Source of the DNA: Rhodoferax sp.
GTDB taxonomy: Bacteria > Pseudomonadota > Gammaproteobacteria > Burkholderiales > Burkholderiaceae_C
Assembly: GCF_030697375.1 (NCBI RefSeq)
Contig: NZ_JAUYQD010000020.1
Coordinates: 1 to 61,643, forward strand
Length of the DNA stretch: 61,643 nt
Direction: 5' to 3'
A model generated the notes under the pieces. That model worked only from the letters and a program-made list of their open reading frames with translations. It ran no database searches and was not told the DNA's origin. Position numbers and translations under genes: made by a program. The first letter of the stretch is position 1; each line of letters starts with the position of its first letter. Shown here piece after piece: positions 34,299-42,735 of this stretch.

Positions 34299-37200
34299 CT
34301 ATTTACAGATCGAATTGCCGGCTGGGGGTGGGACCAAAGGATCACCACAAGTCAAGATGCCTCCACCTTGTGCATTTCCGAATGTGATAGTAGCAGCGCC
34401 AGCTTTTATTTTTGGTGAATACATAGTGTTATAAGACAACGGTCCTCCTACCGTATTTGCCATATATCCAGCCATATCAACCAAAAGTGTGACGGTATCA
34501 CCGTTATTCACAATGCCTGATGTGAGCGCAGCACCACTATTGACTTTCATTGTCATCGAGGAACTAAGCGTTCCAAACATGGTCACATTTGTTGGTGTAG
34601 CCAAACCGCTGACCACATATGGACCAAATTGAACTGGCACCCCGGCATAAGCTACACCAAAGTTGACCGCATCATTCGTACCAATTCGCACAAGATCATT
34701 GCTGTTTGTGGCAGTCGCTGCAAGACTAAGTGTTGGATAAACAGGTACTGGAGCTTGTGTCGTAGTGGTGGTTGTAGTAACAGTTGTTGAAGTCGTGGTG
34801 GTGGTTGGGGCCGCCGTGGTCGAAGTCGTAGTGGTGGTTGGAGCCGCCGTTGTCGAAGTCGTAGTGGTGGTTGGAGCCGCCGTTGTTGAAGTCGTGGTGG
34901 TGGTTGGAGCCGCCGTTGTCGTGGTCGTTGTTGTCGTCGTAGTTGTCTTAGGTGTAATACGATTAAAGATAATCGTCTTCACTTTAGTCGTATCGACAAA
35001 TTCCATAGTATCAAACTTATACCGGCTACCCACCTCCGCTTTCACGGCATAGGTGCGATCTGAATCAGTTGGTTTGACACACAGAGCAAATTTCTGACCC
35101 GCATTCACCGCACCAACCAATACACCGTTCGCATTGGGGAACACGGGGGGCATAGCACCATCGTTCATTTTGAGCCATACTTTTAAGCCAGATGCACTTG
35201 TCGTCGCACCGCCTACTGTTGGCGGCGCACTAAAGGCATCTCCAGCAGAGATGGGCTGCGCAACGCCGTTAACCATTACGGTAACCTTAACAGGCACAAT
35301 CACATTCACTCCTGTAACCGTAACGGCACTAGAACACGACTCCCCATTTAACGCCGACGTATCCTCAGTAAGCGTCTGTGGAGACAACGTAGGGTTATCC
35401 AAAGAAGCAACAACCGCGCTGCCAACGTTAGTGGCTGCGTCGCCAATAGCAGTAGTGGCCGTTCCGATAGTCGGTGGAGTCGAAAAATCCAATTTAGTGC
35501 TACCAATCAAAACCTGCGCCGCTTGTGCAAGCATTTTTGCCTGGTCATCCGCAGATAACGTATTGAGCGCAACATTAGTTGAGGCTCCTACCGTCACAGT
35601 TTGTGCACCCGCCGCATTCAAACTATTGGCCAGTGTTGTGATGGTGGTCTGAATATTATTCTTTGCGGTACTGAGATCGGTAGTGGACGCAATGCTGCCA
35701 ACCACGGTACTGATAGCAACACGCAAAGCCGCTTCACGGGTAGATTGCGCCAAAGAGGTTTCGCCGTTGGGTGCTAGTGGCGGTACGAAATCCTTTAAAG
35801 CTGCGACGGCACTATCTGCCCCAGTGTTCACACTTGCCAAGTTAGTGGCACCCAATACAGTTGCGGGCACGATGGCCTTTAAATCGCCCAATTCTGTAAC
35901 CGACTTAGTCTTAATTTGTGTGCCGATATCGCCACGCACCTTTTCTGCCATACCAGCCACGCTGGCTCTGGGCTTATTAGTTGATGGATCAACAATATCA
36001 CCAATGGCTGCCGTCTTGATCCTATCGGCGGTAACGTTCACAGCCATGGACACTTGAGCAATAGTTCGCGCTACCTCTTCCGACGTCCATACAGCGCTGG
36101 CCGGTTTCGAAGTGACATCCCTGTCCATTGCAACCCGAATTGACTCGGCAGCTTCAAAAACAGCTTTCTTGCGATTTGCAATTTCTTGCAACGCCAAATC
36201 TGTCGACGTTGAATTCGCTGTGGCGGCAATTTCGTTGGCTTTGGCAACGGCCTGTTTCATCGCCTGTGACGCGACTTCGGCGTTAATGGATGCAGTATTG
36301 GCCTTAGAATTTTCCGTCTTGGCAAGCTCTGCTTTAATTTCACCTGCAATCGAAGCAAGATTGGCTTTGGAGGGATCCCGCGTTTGAGCGCTCGGCATTG
36401 CAGCAATCACTTTTGCCACCTGCTCCATCGCAGTAGCTTTAGCCTTGATTGCAGATTCCAATGCCTTCGCGTCATTAAGAACCGTATTGATGCTGTCCAT
36501 TTGAGACTTGGTTGCCCCAACCGTAGGATTGGCGGCTGCTGCGGCCGTAAGCGCCGTTTGCACCGCAGCAAAGTCAAACGACTTGCTGCTGTCGGTTTCT
36601 GTCTTTACCAAAGCTGTGCCGGTTGCGCCTGTATTTGCTGCTTGAGCAAAGGCTTTCATCACAGCCTCAGGCGTCACCGCAGTGAGCCCCAACGCCTTGG
36701 TAACAGCAACTGATTCCAAAATTTGCGCAGAAAGGCGTGCAACTTGGGCATCTGTGACTGGGCTAGCACTCTTGATAGGTGTCGTAATTCCCAAAGCAGT
36801 CTGAATCTTACTTTCAGCCGCTTGCACATCGATTGCAGTGGGCTTTATCGCCCCCACCTTTCCGTCTTTCACGGCAGTGGAAAGATCTTCAATCGATTGC
36901 GCAGCCAGGGTGCTGACAGCGCTCATGTTTGCCGAAGGCGTGGTGTTATTCTCAATGGCCACCTTCAACGGGGCGCGCTCCGACAATTTATAAGACTCAT
37001 CATCCGAGGTTCCAAACTGCATATCAGGCCCAGCCATCGTGCCATCGCCAGTTACAGAAATAACGATAGGGAAATTAGTGGCCGCACAGGTCACCTTGAT
37101 GCTGTAAGAGCCTTTGGTGGTAACCCCCGCTCCACCCGCAGAACCATCGGCACAAACCGCCTTGATAGTTGCGCCATCTATTGGGCTGTTGCTAATTTCC

Positions 37201-37334
37201 CCTCCAACATCGGTACCGCTAGACGCCGTCGGCACAACACTACTAGACCCCCCTCCGCAGGCAACAAGAATACTGGTTGCCGCAAGAATTGCTACAGCGG
37301 CCGCTATTGGCTTCGACTTGAACATAGGTTGCAT
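34299..37334 (-). CDS. Large lipoprotein with Thr-rich tandem-repeat linker
   Basis: The 1011-residue protein has a lipoprotein signal with the lipobox LVACGGGSSS (Cys near 26). Residues 40-125 are a small beta domain. Residues 130-640 are largely helical and Ala/Lys/Asp rich. A beta-rich part (about 660-800) contains LKVWLKMNDGAMPPVFPN. A Thr-rich linker with four copies of an 11-residue unit built on AAPTTTTTSTT follows. The last 140 residues form a beta domain with two Cys near the end (LTCGDPL, NSICK). The layout suggests a stalk-like surface protein. Thr tracts are plausible O-glycosylation sites, and the sugar-transfer genes lie just downstream. No enzyme motif was seen. Confidence 0.75.
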   Translation of the reverse strand: MQPMFKSKPIAAAVAILAATSILVACGGGSSSVVPTASSGTDVGGEISNSPIDGATIKAVCADGSAGGAGVTTKGSYSIKVTCAATNFPIVISVTGDGTMAGPDMQFGTSDDESYKLSERAPLKVAIENNTTPSANMSAVSTLAAQSIEDLSTAVKDGKVGAIKPTAIDVQAAESKIQTALGITTPIKSASPVTDAQVARLSAQILESVAVTKALGLTAVTPEAVMKAFAQAANTGATGTALVKTETDSSKSFDFAAVQTALTAAAAANPTVGATKSQMDSINTVLNDAKALESAIKAKATAMEQVAKVIAAMPSAQTRDPSKANLASIAGEIKAELAKTENSKANTASINAEVASQAMKQAVAKANEIAATANSTSTDLALQEIANRKKAVFEAAESIRVAMDRDVTSKPASAVWTSEEVARTIAQVSMAVNVTADRIKTAAIGDIVDPSTNKPRASVAGMAEKVRGDIGTQIKTKSVTELGDLKAIVPATVLGATNLASVNTGADSAVAALKDFVPPLAPNGETSLAQSTREAALRVAISTVVGSIASTTDLSTAKNNIQTTITTLANSLNAAGAQTVTVGASTNVALNTLSADDQAKMLAQAAQVLIGSTKLDFSTPPTIGTATTAIGDAATNVGSAVVASLDNPTLSPQTLTEDTSALNGESCSSAVTVTGVNVIVPVKVTVMVNGVAQPISAGDAFSAPPTVGGATTSASGLKVWLKMNDGAMPPVFPNANGVLVGAVNAGQKFALCVKPTDSDRTYAVKAEVGSRYKFDTMEFVDTTKVKTIIFNRITPKTTTTTTTTTTTAAPTTTTTSTTAAPTTTTTSTTAAPTTTTTSTTAAPTTTTTSTTVTTTTTTTQAPVPVYPTLSLAATATNSNDLVRIGTNDAVNFGVAYAGVPVQFGPYVVSGLATPTNVTMFGTLSSSMTMKVNSGAALTSGIVNNGDTVTLLVDMAGYMANTVGGPLSYNTMYSPKIKAGAATITFGNAQGGGILTCGDPLVPPPAGNSICK
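34789..34920 (-). repeat. 33-bp tandem repeat, four units
   Basis: The heptamer GAAGTCG recurs at 34789, 34822, 34855 and 34888, a period of exactly 33 bases. The units encode AAPTTTTTSTT on the minus strand and differ by only a few, mostly synonymous, bases. More poly-Thr codons flank the array on both sides (about 34756-34957). The repeat number is likely to vary between strains. Confidence 0.9.
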
Positions 37335-37440
37335 GAATCCCCCTTTTAAAAAATGGTGTGATTACTATACTTGAGTTCGTGGCCAAAAAGAACAAAACCG
37401 GAATGCGATGAGCGGTTGTGCTAAAGGTGCAACTCAGAAA

Positions 37441-38778
37441 TTAGTTCACTAATGCATCCATATGCGCCAACGCTTGCGCTGGCTCGGCGCCTATTTGTGC
37501 CAAAAGTCGCATGTGAGCCAGGAGGTACTCCTGAATGGATTGCGCCAAGTCATGCTGGGCTTGCGCCAATTTGCGTTGACCAAGAACCACATCGGTTTGG
37601 GTGTTGAAGCCTGTCAGGGAGCCTTTGCGTGCGCCGTCAAGCGTCAACTTGGCTGACTCCACCGCTTTTTGCATGCTCTGGAGCTTGTTCGGGCCATGAG
37701 TAACACTGAAATAAAGCTTGGTCAGTTCTCGTGCAACCATTTGCTGCTCGGCCACCAGCTCTGCCTCTGCCTTGTCTTGATCGGCCAATGCCTGCGCAAC
37801 AGACGCTCTTACATAGCCGCCACTGTACAGCGGCAAATTCAATTGCAAGCCAACTGAGCGTTGCTCGGCCGATTGATTCAAGCTGCTAAGTGACTCGTTG
37901 CGAGAGGAGCTTGCGCTTGCCACCAGATCCAGACGCGGGTAGTGCCCGGACTCATTGCGCGCCACGGCCAGTTGCGCCAGCTGGACTGCATGTCTGCGCG
38001 CTGCAATGTTGGGGTTGCTGGCATCGGCCTGGATTATCAGTTCGGCAAGTGGGGCATTTACCTTTGGCAAGTCAGTCAAAAGGATCACTGAAGCAGCGTC
38101 TTCGGCCATTGTTTTCCTAAGCGCATGAGCAGATCCGCTGATGTGTCCCAGGGCCAAGGTTGCAAGGCTGCGCTGATCCTGCGCTTCGAGCAGCAGTACA
38201 TGCGCCATGCCTAACGCAGCATCGGCTTCCGCAACCTCGGGGCGGGTGCCCTCACCGAGTTGAAAACGCCTGTGCGCCCAATCGCTTTGTGCCTGACTGG
38301 CCTGTACTTGCACACCGGCCGTCAGCACCGCATTTTCGGCCAACCAACGCTGCAAGTAGGCAGTGGCCAGGCGGTCCAATAAATCAGCCGTGCGTGTGAC
38401 AAAGATGGCTTTGGCGTATTCCACCTGGGCTTGGGCCAATTGGTACTTTTGCGTGCCCTCCCGGTTGAAAAGAGGAGCACGTATGTTCAAGCTCTGCACC
38501 GGTGCCCGGTAGTCCAGGGGGCTAGTGACGGGCTGCCCAAGCGAGTTATCCTGTGTACGAGAGCCATTGACCTGGGAGTCAGACAGGCTCAGTGATACGT
38601 TGGGCAGAAGACCAGAAAAAGCCATGGGCGCATCCTGCTGTGCGGAGGCAAATTCAGCGCGGGCGGCCCGGTATGTGGCATCGTTGAGAAGCGCGGCTTC
38701 ATAAGCCTGCTGAAAGTCACCCGCCCCAACCCCGCCGTGACCTAGCAAAACCATCAAAAAAAATACGCCTGACTTCAT
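37441..38778 (-). CDS. Type I secretion outer-membrane protein, TolC family
   Basis: The 445-residue protein has a signal peptide (1-18) and the two-fold repeated helical-barrel pattern of TolC/AprF/HasF proteins. Examples are ALLNDATYRAARAEFASAQQ with PNVSLSLSDSQVNG, and LNLPLYSGGYVRASVAQALA. It forms the outer-membrane channel of the type I exporter. Its start overlaps the adaptor stop by four bases (ATGA). The 106 bases between this gene and the lipoprotein start contain a candidate minus-strand -10 (TATAGT) but no clear -35. Confidence 0.92.
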   Translation of the reverse strand: MKSGVFFLMVLLGHGGVGAGDFQQAYEAALLNDATYRAARAEFASAQQDAPMAFSGLLPNVSLSLSDSQVNGSRTQDNSLGQPVTSPLDYRAPVQSLNIRAPLFNREGTQKYQLAQAQVEYAKAIFVTRTADLLDRLATAYLQRWLAENAVLTAGVQVQASQAQSDWAHRRFQLGEGTRPEVAEADAALGMAHVLLLEAQDQRSLATLALGHISGSAHALRKTMAEDAASVILLTDLPKVNAPLAELIIQADASNPNIAARRHAVQLAQLAVARNESGHYPRLDLVASASSSRNESLSSLNQSAEQRSVGLQLNLPLYSGGYVRASVAQALADQDKAEAELVAEQQMVARELTKLYFSVTHGPNKLQSMQKAVESAKLTLDGARKGSLTGFNTQTDVVLGQRKLAQAQHDLAQSIQEYLLAHMRLLAQIGAEPAQALAHMDALVN

Positions 38779-40097
38779 GGTTCGGTCAACGCACGGCTGA
38801 AGCGATCCAGCAGGGGTTTGAGAAAATAGCTCATTGCAGAGCGCTCGCCGGTTCTGATAAAAATCTCAGCCGGCATTCCAGCCCGAATCTCACTGGCTTT
38901 GAGCTCAACCAAACCCGCAGGGGTAACTTCAATGAATGCTTTGAAATAGGGCAGATTTTGTTTGGGCTCAAACAAGACATCAGCCGACACCCAAACCACG
39001 GTGCCGGCAATACGCGGCGTGTGAACCTGATTTAGCGCAGTGAACAAAATATCGACCGCCAAACCAGGCCTGACCTTGTCAATCAGGTGCGGTGGTATTT
39101 GCCCCTCTATTTTTAGCGCTTCATTCTTGGGAACCACTTCCATCATCGGACTGCCCGCAGCCACCACACCGCCCACCGTGTGCACGGTCAAACCCATCAC
39201 CAAGCCGTTGGCTGGCGACTTGATTTCGGTGTTGAGCACGTCAAATTGAAGCGCCTCTAAGCGGCTGTGTAACGATGACACCTCGCGCTGGGTGTCGGTA
39301 AGTTGCGCCTCCACGTCTCGGCGAACCTCTTGCTCACGCGTCGTCATGCGCGCTTTCATTTCGGCCACAGCCTGGCGACTGCGCCCGATGCTGCCCGTAT
39401 CCTCCGCGATGGCGCCCACCATGCTCGCAACGGTGCGCTCTTGTTCCAATACGCGATTGCGTGGATAAAAACCCTCGTTTGCCAGTTCGCGCTGATTTTT
39501 AAGTTGCTCTTGCAAAAGCCGCAGTTGCTCCTCTTTGGCTTTCCGTGAAGCCTGCGTTCCGCTGGTCTGTAGTTCCATGCCCTGTATGTTCTCGCGCATG
39601 GCAGCCAGTTCGCTGTTGAGAGCCCGGCGTCGGGTAGCCAATAATTGGCCTTGCAGGGCCATGGCTGCTACAGCGCGTGGATCGCCTTTTTCATTGCGCA
39701 AGGCGGTGGGGAAGTCGGGTGCATTGTGGCCGGTTTGCTCAGCAATCAAGCGTGCTTCGGTTGCCAAACCAGTTAACCATTGTCCCTTGGAGATGTCCAA
39801 TTGAGAGCGGCTTTGCGTATCGTCCAACCGCACCAGCACCTGGCCCGCAGTCACTTCGTCACCGTCTTTGGCCAGTATGGCAACAATCTTTCCTGCGACC
39901 ATGGGCTGCACCGCTTTGCGGTACCCGGTGACGACGACCGTACCCGCAGCCGACACCCCGGCGTCAAGCGGTGCCAACATGGCCCAGGCAAAAAATCCAC
40001 CAAACCCTATGAGAAGCAGCCACCAGCCCCAGCGGCGAGGGCGGGCATCATTCATGTCCACCTCTTCGGATATCTTCACGCGCATAACTTCGGTCAT
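38775..40097 (-). CDS. Type I secretion membrane-fusion (HlyD/PrtE family) adaptor
   Basis: The protein has 440 residues from the ATG at 40097, which is ten bases after the ATPase stop. An alternative ATG at 40055 has GAGG in front. One membrane segment (GWWLLLIGFGGFFAWAML) precedes APLDAGVSAAGTVVVTG. A long periplasmic coiled coil (about 120-290) follows, then a beta-barrel lipoyl-like end with GMPAEIFIRTGERSAMSYFL. It bridges the ABC ATPase and the TolC-like channel. Confidence 0.93.
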   Translation of the reverse strand: MTEVMRVKISEEVDMNDARPRRWGWWLLLIGFGGFFAWAMLAPLDAGVSAAGTVVVTGYRKAVQPMVAGKIVAILAKDGDEVTAGQVLVRLDDTQSRSQLDISKGQWLTGLATEARLIAEQTGHNAPDFPTALRNEKGDPRAVAAMALQGQLLATRRRALNSELAAMRENIQGMELQTSGTQASRKAKEEQLRLLQEQLKNQRELANEGFYPRNRVLEQERTVASMVGAIAEDTGSIGRSRQAVAEMKARMTTREQEVRRDVEAQLTDTQREVSSLHSRLEALQFDVLNTEIKSPANGLVMGLTVHTVGGVVAAGSPMMEVVPKNEALKIEGQIPPHLIDKVRPGLAVDILFTALNQVHTPRIAGTVVWVSADVLFEPKQNLPYFKAFIEVTPAGLVELKASEIRAGMPAEIFIRTGERSAMSYFLKPLLDRFSRALTEP

Positions 40098-40107
40098 GGT
40101 CCAGTCT

Positions 40108-41841
40108 TCAATTGAAAAGTTGACGGGCTGGATTGCTAGGGGCTGCGCTCGGTTTTGCATTGCCTTGCAAGGCCGCCAAAACCTCGTCGCGCGGGCCATA
40201 GGCTTTCAGGGTGCCCTCCGTCAAAACCATGATCTTTTGCACCACACTCAGCGACGCCATTCGGTGGGTGATCAACACGGTTGTCTTGCCTCGCGCATTG
40301 AGGTCACGAATGGTCTCTGTCAAGGCACGCTCGCCTTGGTCATCCAAGTTGGAGTTGGGCTCGTCCAGCACCACCAGCGCAGGGTCGCCGTACAGCGCTC
40401 TGGCCAATCCCACGCGCTGCTTTTGCCCGCCAGACAGTGCGCAGCCACCCAGCCCCAGCGGTGTGTCATAGCCCTTGGGCAATCGCAGTATCAGCTCGTG
40501 CATGCCAGCCCGCTGGGCAGCAGCAATCACTTTGTCTGCGTTAACTTCGCCAAACCTTGCAATATTTTCGGCCACTGTACCGTCAAACAGTTCAATGTCC
40601 TGCGGCAGATAGCCCAGGTGCGGGCCCAATTCATCTTTGCTCCAGCGGTACAGGTCAGCGCCATCCAGCCGCACCGTGCCGGCCAAAGCGGGCCACACTC
40701 CCACAAGCAGGCGGGCCAGCGTGGATTTACCCGAACCGCTTGGCCCAATGACCGCAATGCATTCACCCGCAGCTATCGAAAAACTCACATTTTTCAAAAT
40801 GACCTGCTTGCTGCCCGGTGCTGCCGTGGAGACGCCGTCCAACAGCACAGCTCCGGTTGGCGCAGGCAGAGACATGCCATATTGCCGCGCCGGATGTGCA
40901 CCCAGCAGCGCTTTGAGGCGGGCATAAGCCGCACGGCCTGCGATGATCTGCTTCCAGTTGCCCACCAACATTTCAACGGGAGCAAGCGCCCGGCTCACCA
41001 GCACAGATGCAGCAATCATGCTGCCGGGAGACATACGCCCCTCCAGTACCAACAGCGCACCAAAACCCAGTGACAAAGACTGCATCGTGATGCGCACAAA
41101 CTTGGTAACCCCACCCATAACCGCCGCCTGGTCGCTGGCGGCGGCCTGAAGCCGTATCTGCTTTAGGTGCAGCCCGTGCCAGTGCTTGCGAATGCTGGGT
41201 AACATGCCCATGGCTTCGATCACTTCAGCGTTGCGCAGATGGTTTGTCAGCGCCAATTGGGACTGCGCGTTGTACTTTTGCGCTTCGTCCAGTTTTGGTT
41301 TGGAAATTCTTTCGTTCAGAACCGCCAGCGCCCCCAATACCAAAGCACCTAGCAGTGCGAACAAGCCCAGCTCAATGGACATTAGCGAAATCACCAACAG
41401 GTAGACAGGCATCCAAGGTGCATCAAAAAGGGCGAGCAGTCCGGTGCCCGTAAGCGTCTGGCGCAGCGTATTCAAGTCGTGCATAGGCTGCGCAGAATTG
41501 CTGCCGGGCTGCATCAGACTGCGCTCGAAGGTGGCGTTGAAGACGCGGGCATTCAGCGTTGCGTCAAATCGTGCCCCAACACGCACCAACACCCAGGTAC
41601 GAATGGTCTCCAGGGCGCCCATGAACAGATAAGCACCCAACAACAGCAGGGTTAGCACCCACAGAGTGGTCTCATTGCGACTGCCCAGCACGCGGTCGTA
41701 AACCTGCAGCATGTACAACGAAGGGGCCAACATCAGTACGTTCAAAAACCCGCTGAAGACGGCGACCGTGATGAGGGCATTGCGCAGGGGGCGCAGGCTC
41801 GCCTGCATTTCGTCTTGAGAGGGCTTGAAAGGAAAATCCAT
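40108..41841 (-). CDS. Type I secretion ABC transporter ATPase (PrtD/AprD type)
   Basis: The protein has 577 residues from ATG at 41841; a TTG two codons earlier also opens the frame. Six membrane helices occupy about 20-310, and there is no C39 peptidase domain. The nucleotide-binding domain has Walker A GPSGSGKSTLARLLVG near 365, signature LSGGQKQRVGLARAL, Walker B VVLDEPNSNLD and switch His in ITHRM. The PrtD/HasD type typically exports RTX proteases with a C-terminal signal, which matches the RTX metalloprotease-like gene encoded just upstream. Confidence 0.95.
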   Translation of the reverse strand: MDFPFKPSQDEMQASLRPLRNALITVAVFSGFLNVLMLAPSLYMLQVYDRVLGSRNETTLWVLTLLLLGAYLFMGALETIRTWVLVRVGARFDATLNARVFNATFERSLMQPGSNSAQPMHDLNTLRQTLTGTGLLALFDAPWMPVYLLVISLMSIELGLFALLGALVLGALAVLNERISKPKLDEAQKYNAQSQLALTNHLRNAEVIEAMGMLPSIRKHWHGLHLKQIRLQAAASDQAAVMGGVTKFVRITMQSLSLGFGALLVLEGRMSPGSMIAASVLVSRALAPVEMLVGNWKQIIAGRAAYARLKALLGAHPARQYGMSLPAPTGAVLLDGVSTAAPGSKQVILKNVSFSIAAGECIAVIGPSGSGKSTLARLLVGVWPALAGTVRLDGADLYRWSKDELGPHLGYLPQDIELFDGTVAENIARFGEVNADKVIAAAQRAGMHELILRLPKGYDTPLGLGGCALSGGQKQRVGLARALYGDPALVVLDEPNSNLDDQGERALTETIRDLNARGKTTVLITHRMASLSVVQKIMVLTEGTLKAYGPRDEVLAALQGNAKPSAAPSNPARQLFN

Positions 41842-41857
41842 GGGCAATTATGTGGAC

Positions 41858-41913
41858 GCTACTATTTTTATAGCGGCTTACGCTTATTCTACGAGGGCTA
41901 GCGGCCTATTTCG
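41858..41913 (+). repeat. Dispersed repeat between the exporter operon and the 263-aa protein gene
   Basis: GCTACTATTTTTATAGC gives the hairpin. GGCTTACGCTTATTCTACGA and GGGCTAGCGGCCTATTTCG give the flank seen in other copies. It fills the 79-base gap between the two genes. Confidence 0.65.
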
Positions 41914-41920
41914 TATAAGC

Positions 41921-42712
41921 TCACGGTAAATTGACCCAAGCCCCGGTCGTGGGCGAGAGCGTTCCCGCAGTGGTGCCCGGCAGCGTTGCAAAGTCAAGAT
42001 AGCCTTTGGTGCTGAGGTAACTGCCCAGTGTGCCGTTGTTGACCAGACCCGGCGCCCAGAAGTACCAGCCCGGGGCGCTGGCGTTCCATGCCCACAGGGT
42101 GGTGAGGTTGGTGGAGATCTGTCCCGCAGCGGGTGGCGTTGATGCGGACGTGGCGATTGCCGCATTCAGCTGGGTTGGCGTTGGGTTGGCGCCCGTCGCA
42201 ATCAGGTTCCATCCACGCACCAGCGCGTGTGTGCCGCCTACCGTCGGAGGGCTTGCCAACGCGGGCATGAAGCTTGAGGGCTGCACTGCCGCTCCCGTTG
42301 GCAAGGCCGCGGTAAATGGGGTCTTGGCGTTGACCCAGAACCCTTCTCCGGCTTGGATGGTGGTCAGAAAGTCATATCCCTTGGAAGCTGCATAGGCTTG
42401 TCCGCCATCGGCCTGCACGGGGGAGTAAAACGCCCAGGCCGGATAAGCAACGCCTGGTGTGCTGCCCGAGGTGACCCATTTCCAGATGGTGGTGACTTTG
42501 CTGGCGTCGTTGAAGTTGGCCGCCACCGCCATGGGGGCCTCCACGCTGTTGCCCACCAGGTTCCAACCTTGCACAAAGTCCAACGCGCCGACGGATGTGG
42601 GTGGCGTCACCACGACCACCCCGGCCTGGGACAGCACGGGGAGGAGTGCCAAGCCGGCCAGCACTGCGTGCACGGCCATCAAGCGCCGTGCGTGGTTGAA
42701 GTATTTGTTCAT
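41921..42712 (-). CDS. Exported GWNLVG/GFWVNA-module protein, two modules (A+B)
   Basis: The 263-residue protein has a signal peptide (about 1-30) and consists almost only of two modules. Module A (about 42-140) has QGWNLVGNS, VTTIWKW, WAFYSP, YAASKGYDFLTTI and GEGFWVNA. Module B (about 160-263) has RGWNLIATG, LTTLWAWN, WYFWAPGL, STKGYLDF and a degenerate GAWVNLP end. A Pro-rich joint (SPPTVGGTH) separates them. The gene is 23 bases downstream of the RTX gene and upstream of the exporter, so all may be co-expressed. It carries a Sec signal and no RTX tail, so it should not be a type I substrate. Its function is unknown; an extracellular binding or accessory role is a guess. Confidence 0.7.
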   Translation of the reverse strand: MNKYFNHARRLMAVHAVLAGLALLPVLSQAGVVVVTPPTSVGALDFVQGWNLVGNSVEAPMAVAANFNDASKVTTIWKWVTSGSTPGVAYPAWAFYSPVQADGGQAYAASKGYDFLTTIQAGEGFWVNAKTPFTAALPTGAAVQPSSFMPALASPPTVGGTHALVRGWNLIATGANPTPTQLNAAIATSASTPPAAGQISTNLTTLWAWNASAPGWYFWAPGLVNNGTLGSYLSTKGYLDFATLPGTTAGTLSPTTGAWVNLP

Positions 42713-42735
42713 GTTTTTTTGCTTCTTGGGAGGTG

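Noticed and set aside
34756..34957. Possible CRISPR-like array
   Set aside because: The 33-bp units are directly adjacent with no spacers and encode a Thr-rich peptide in frame, so it is a coding tandem repeat.
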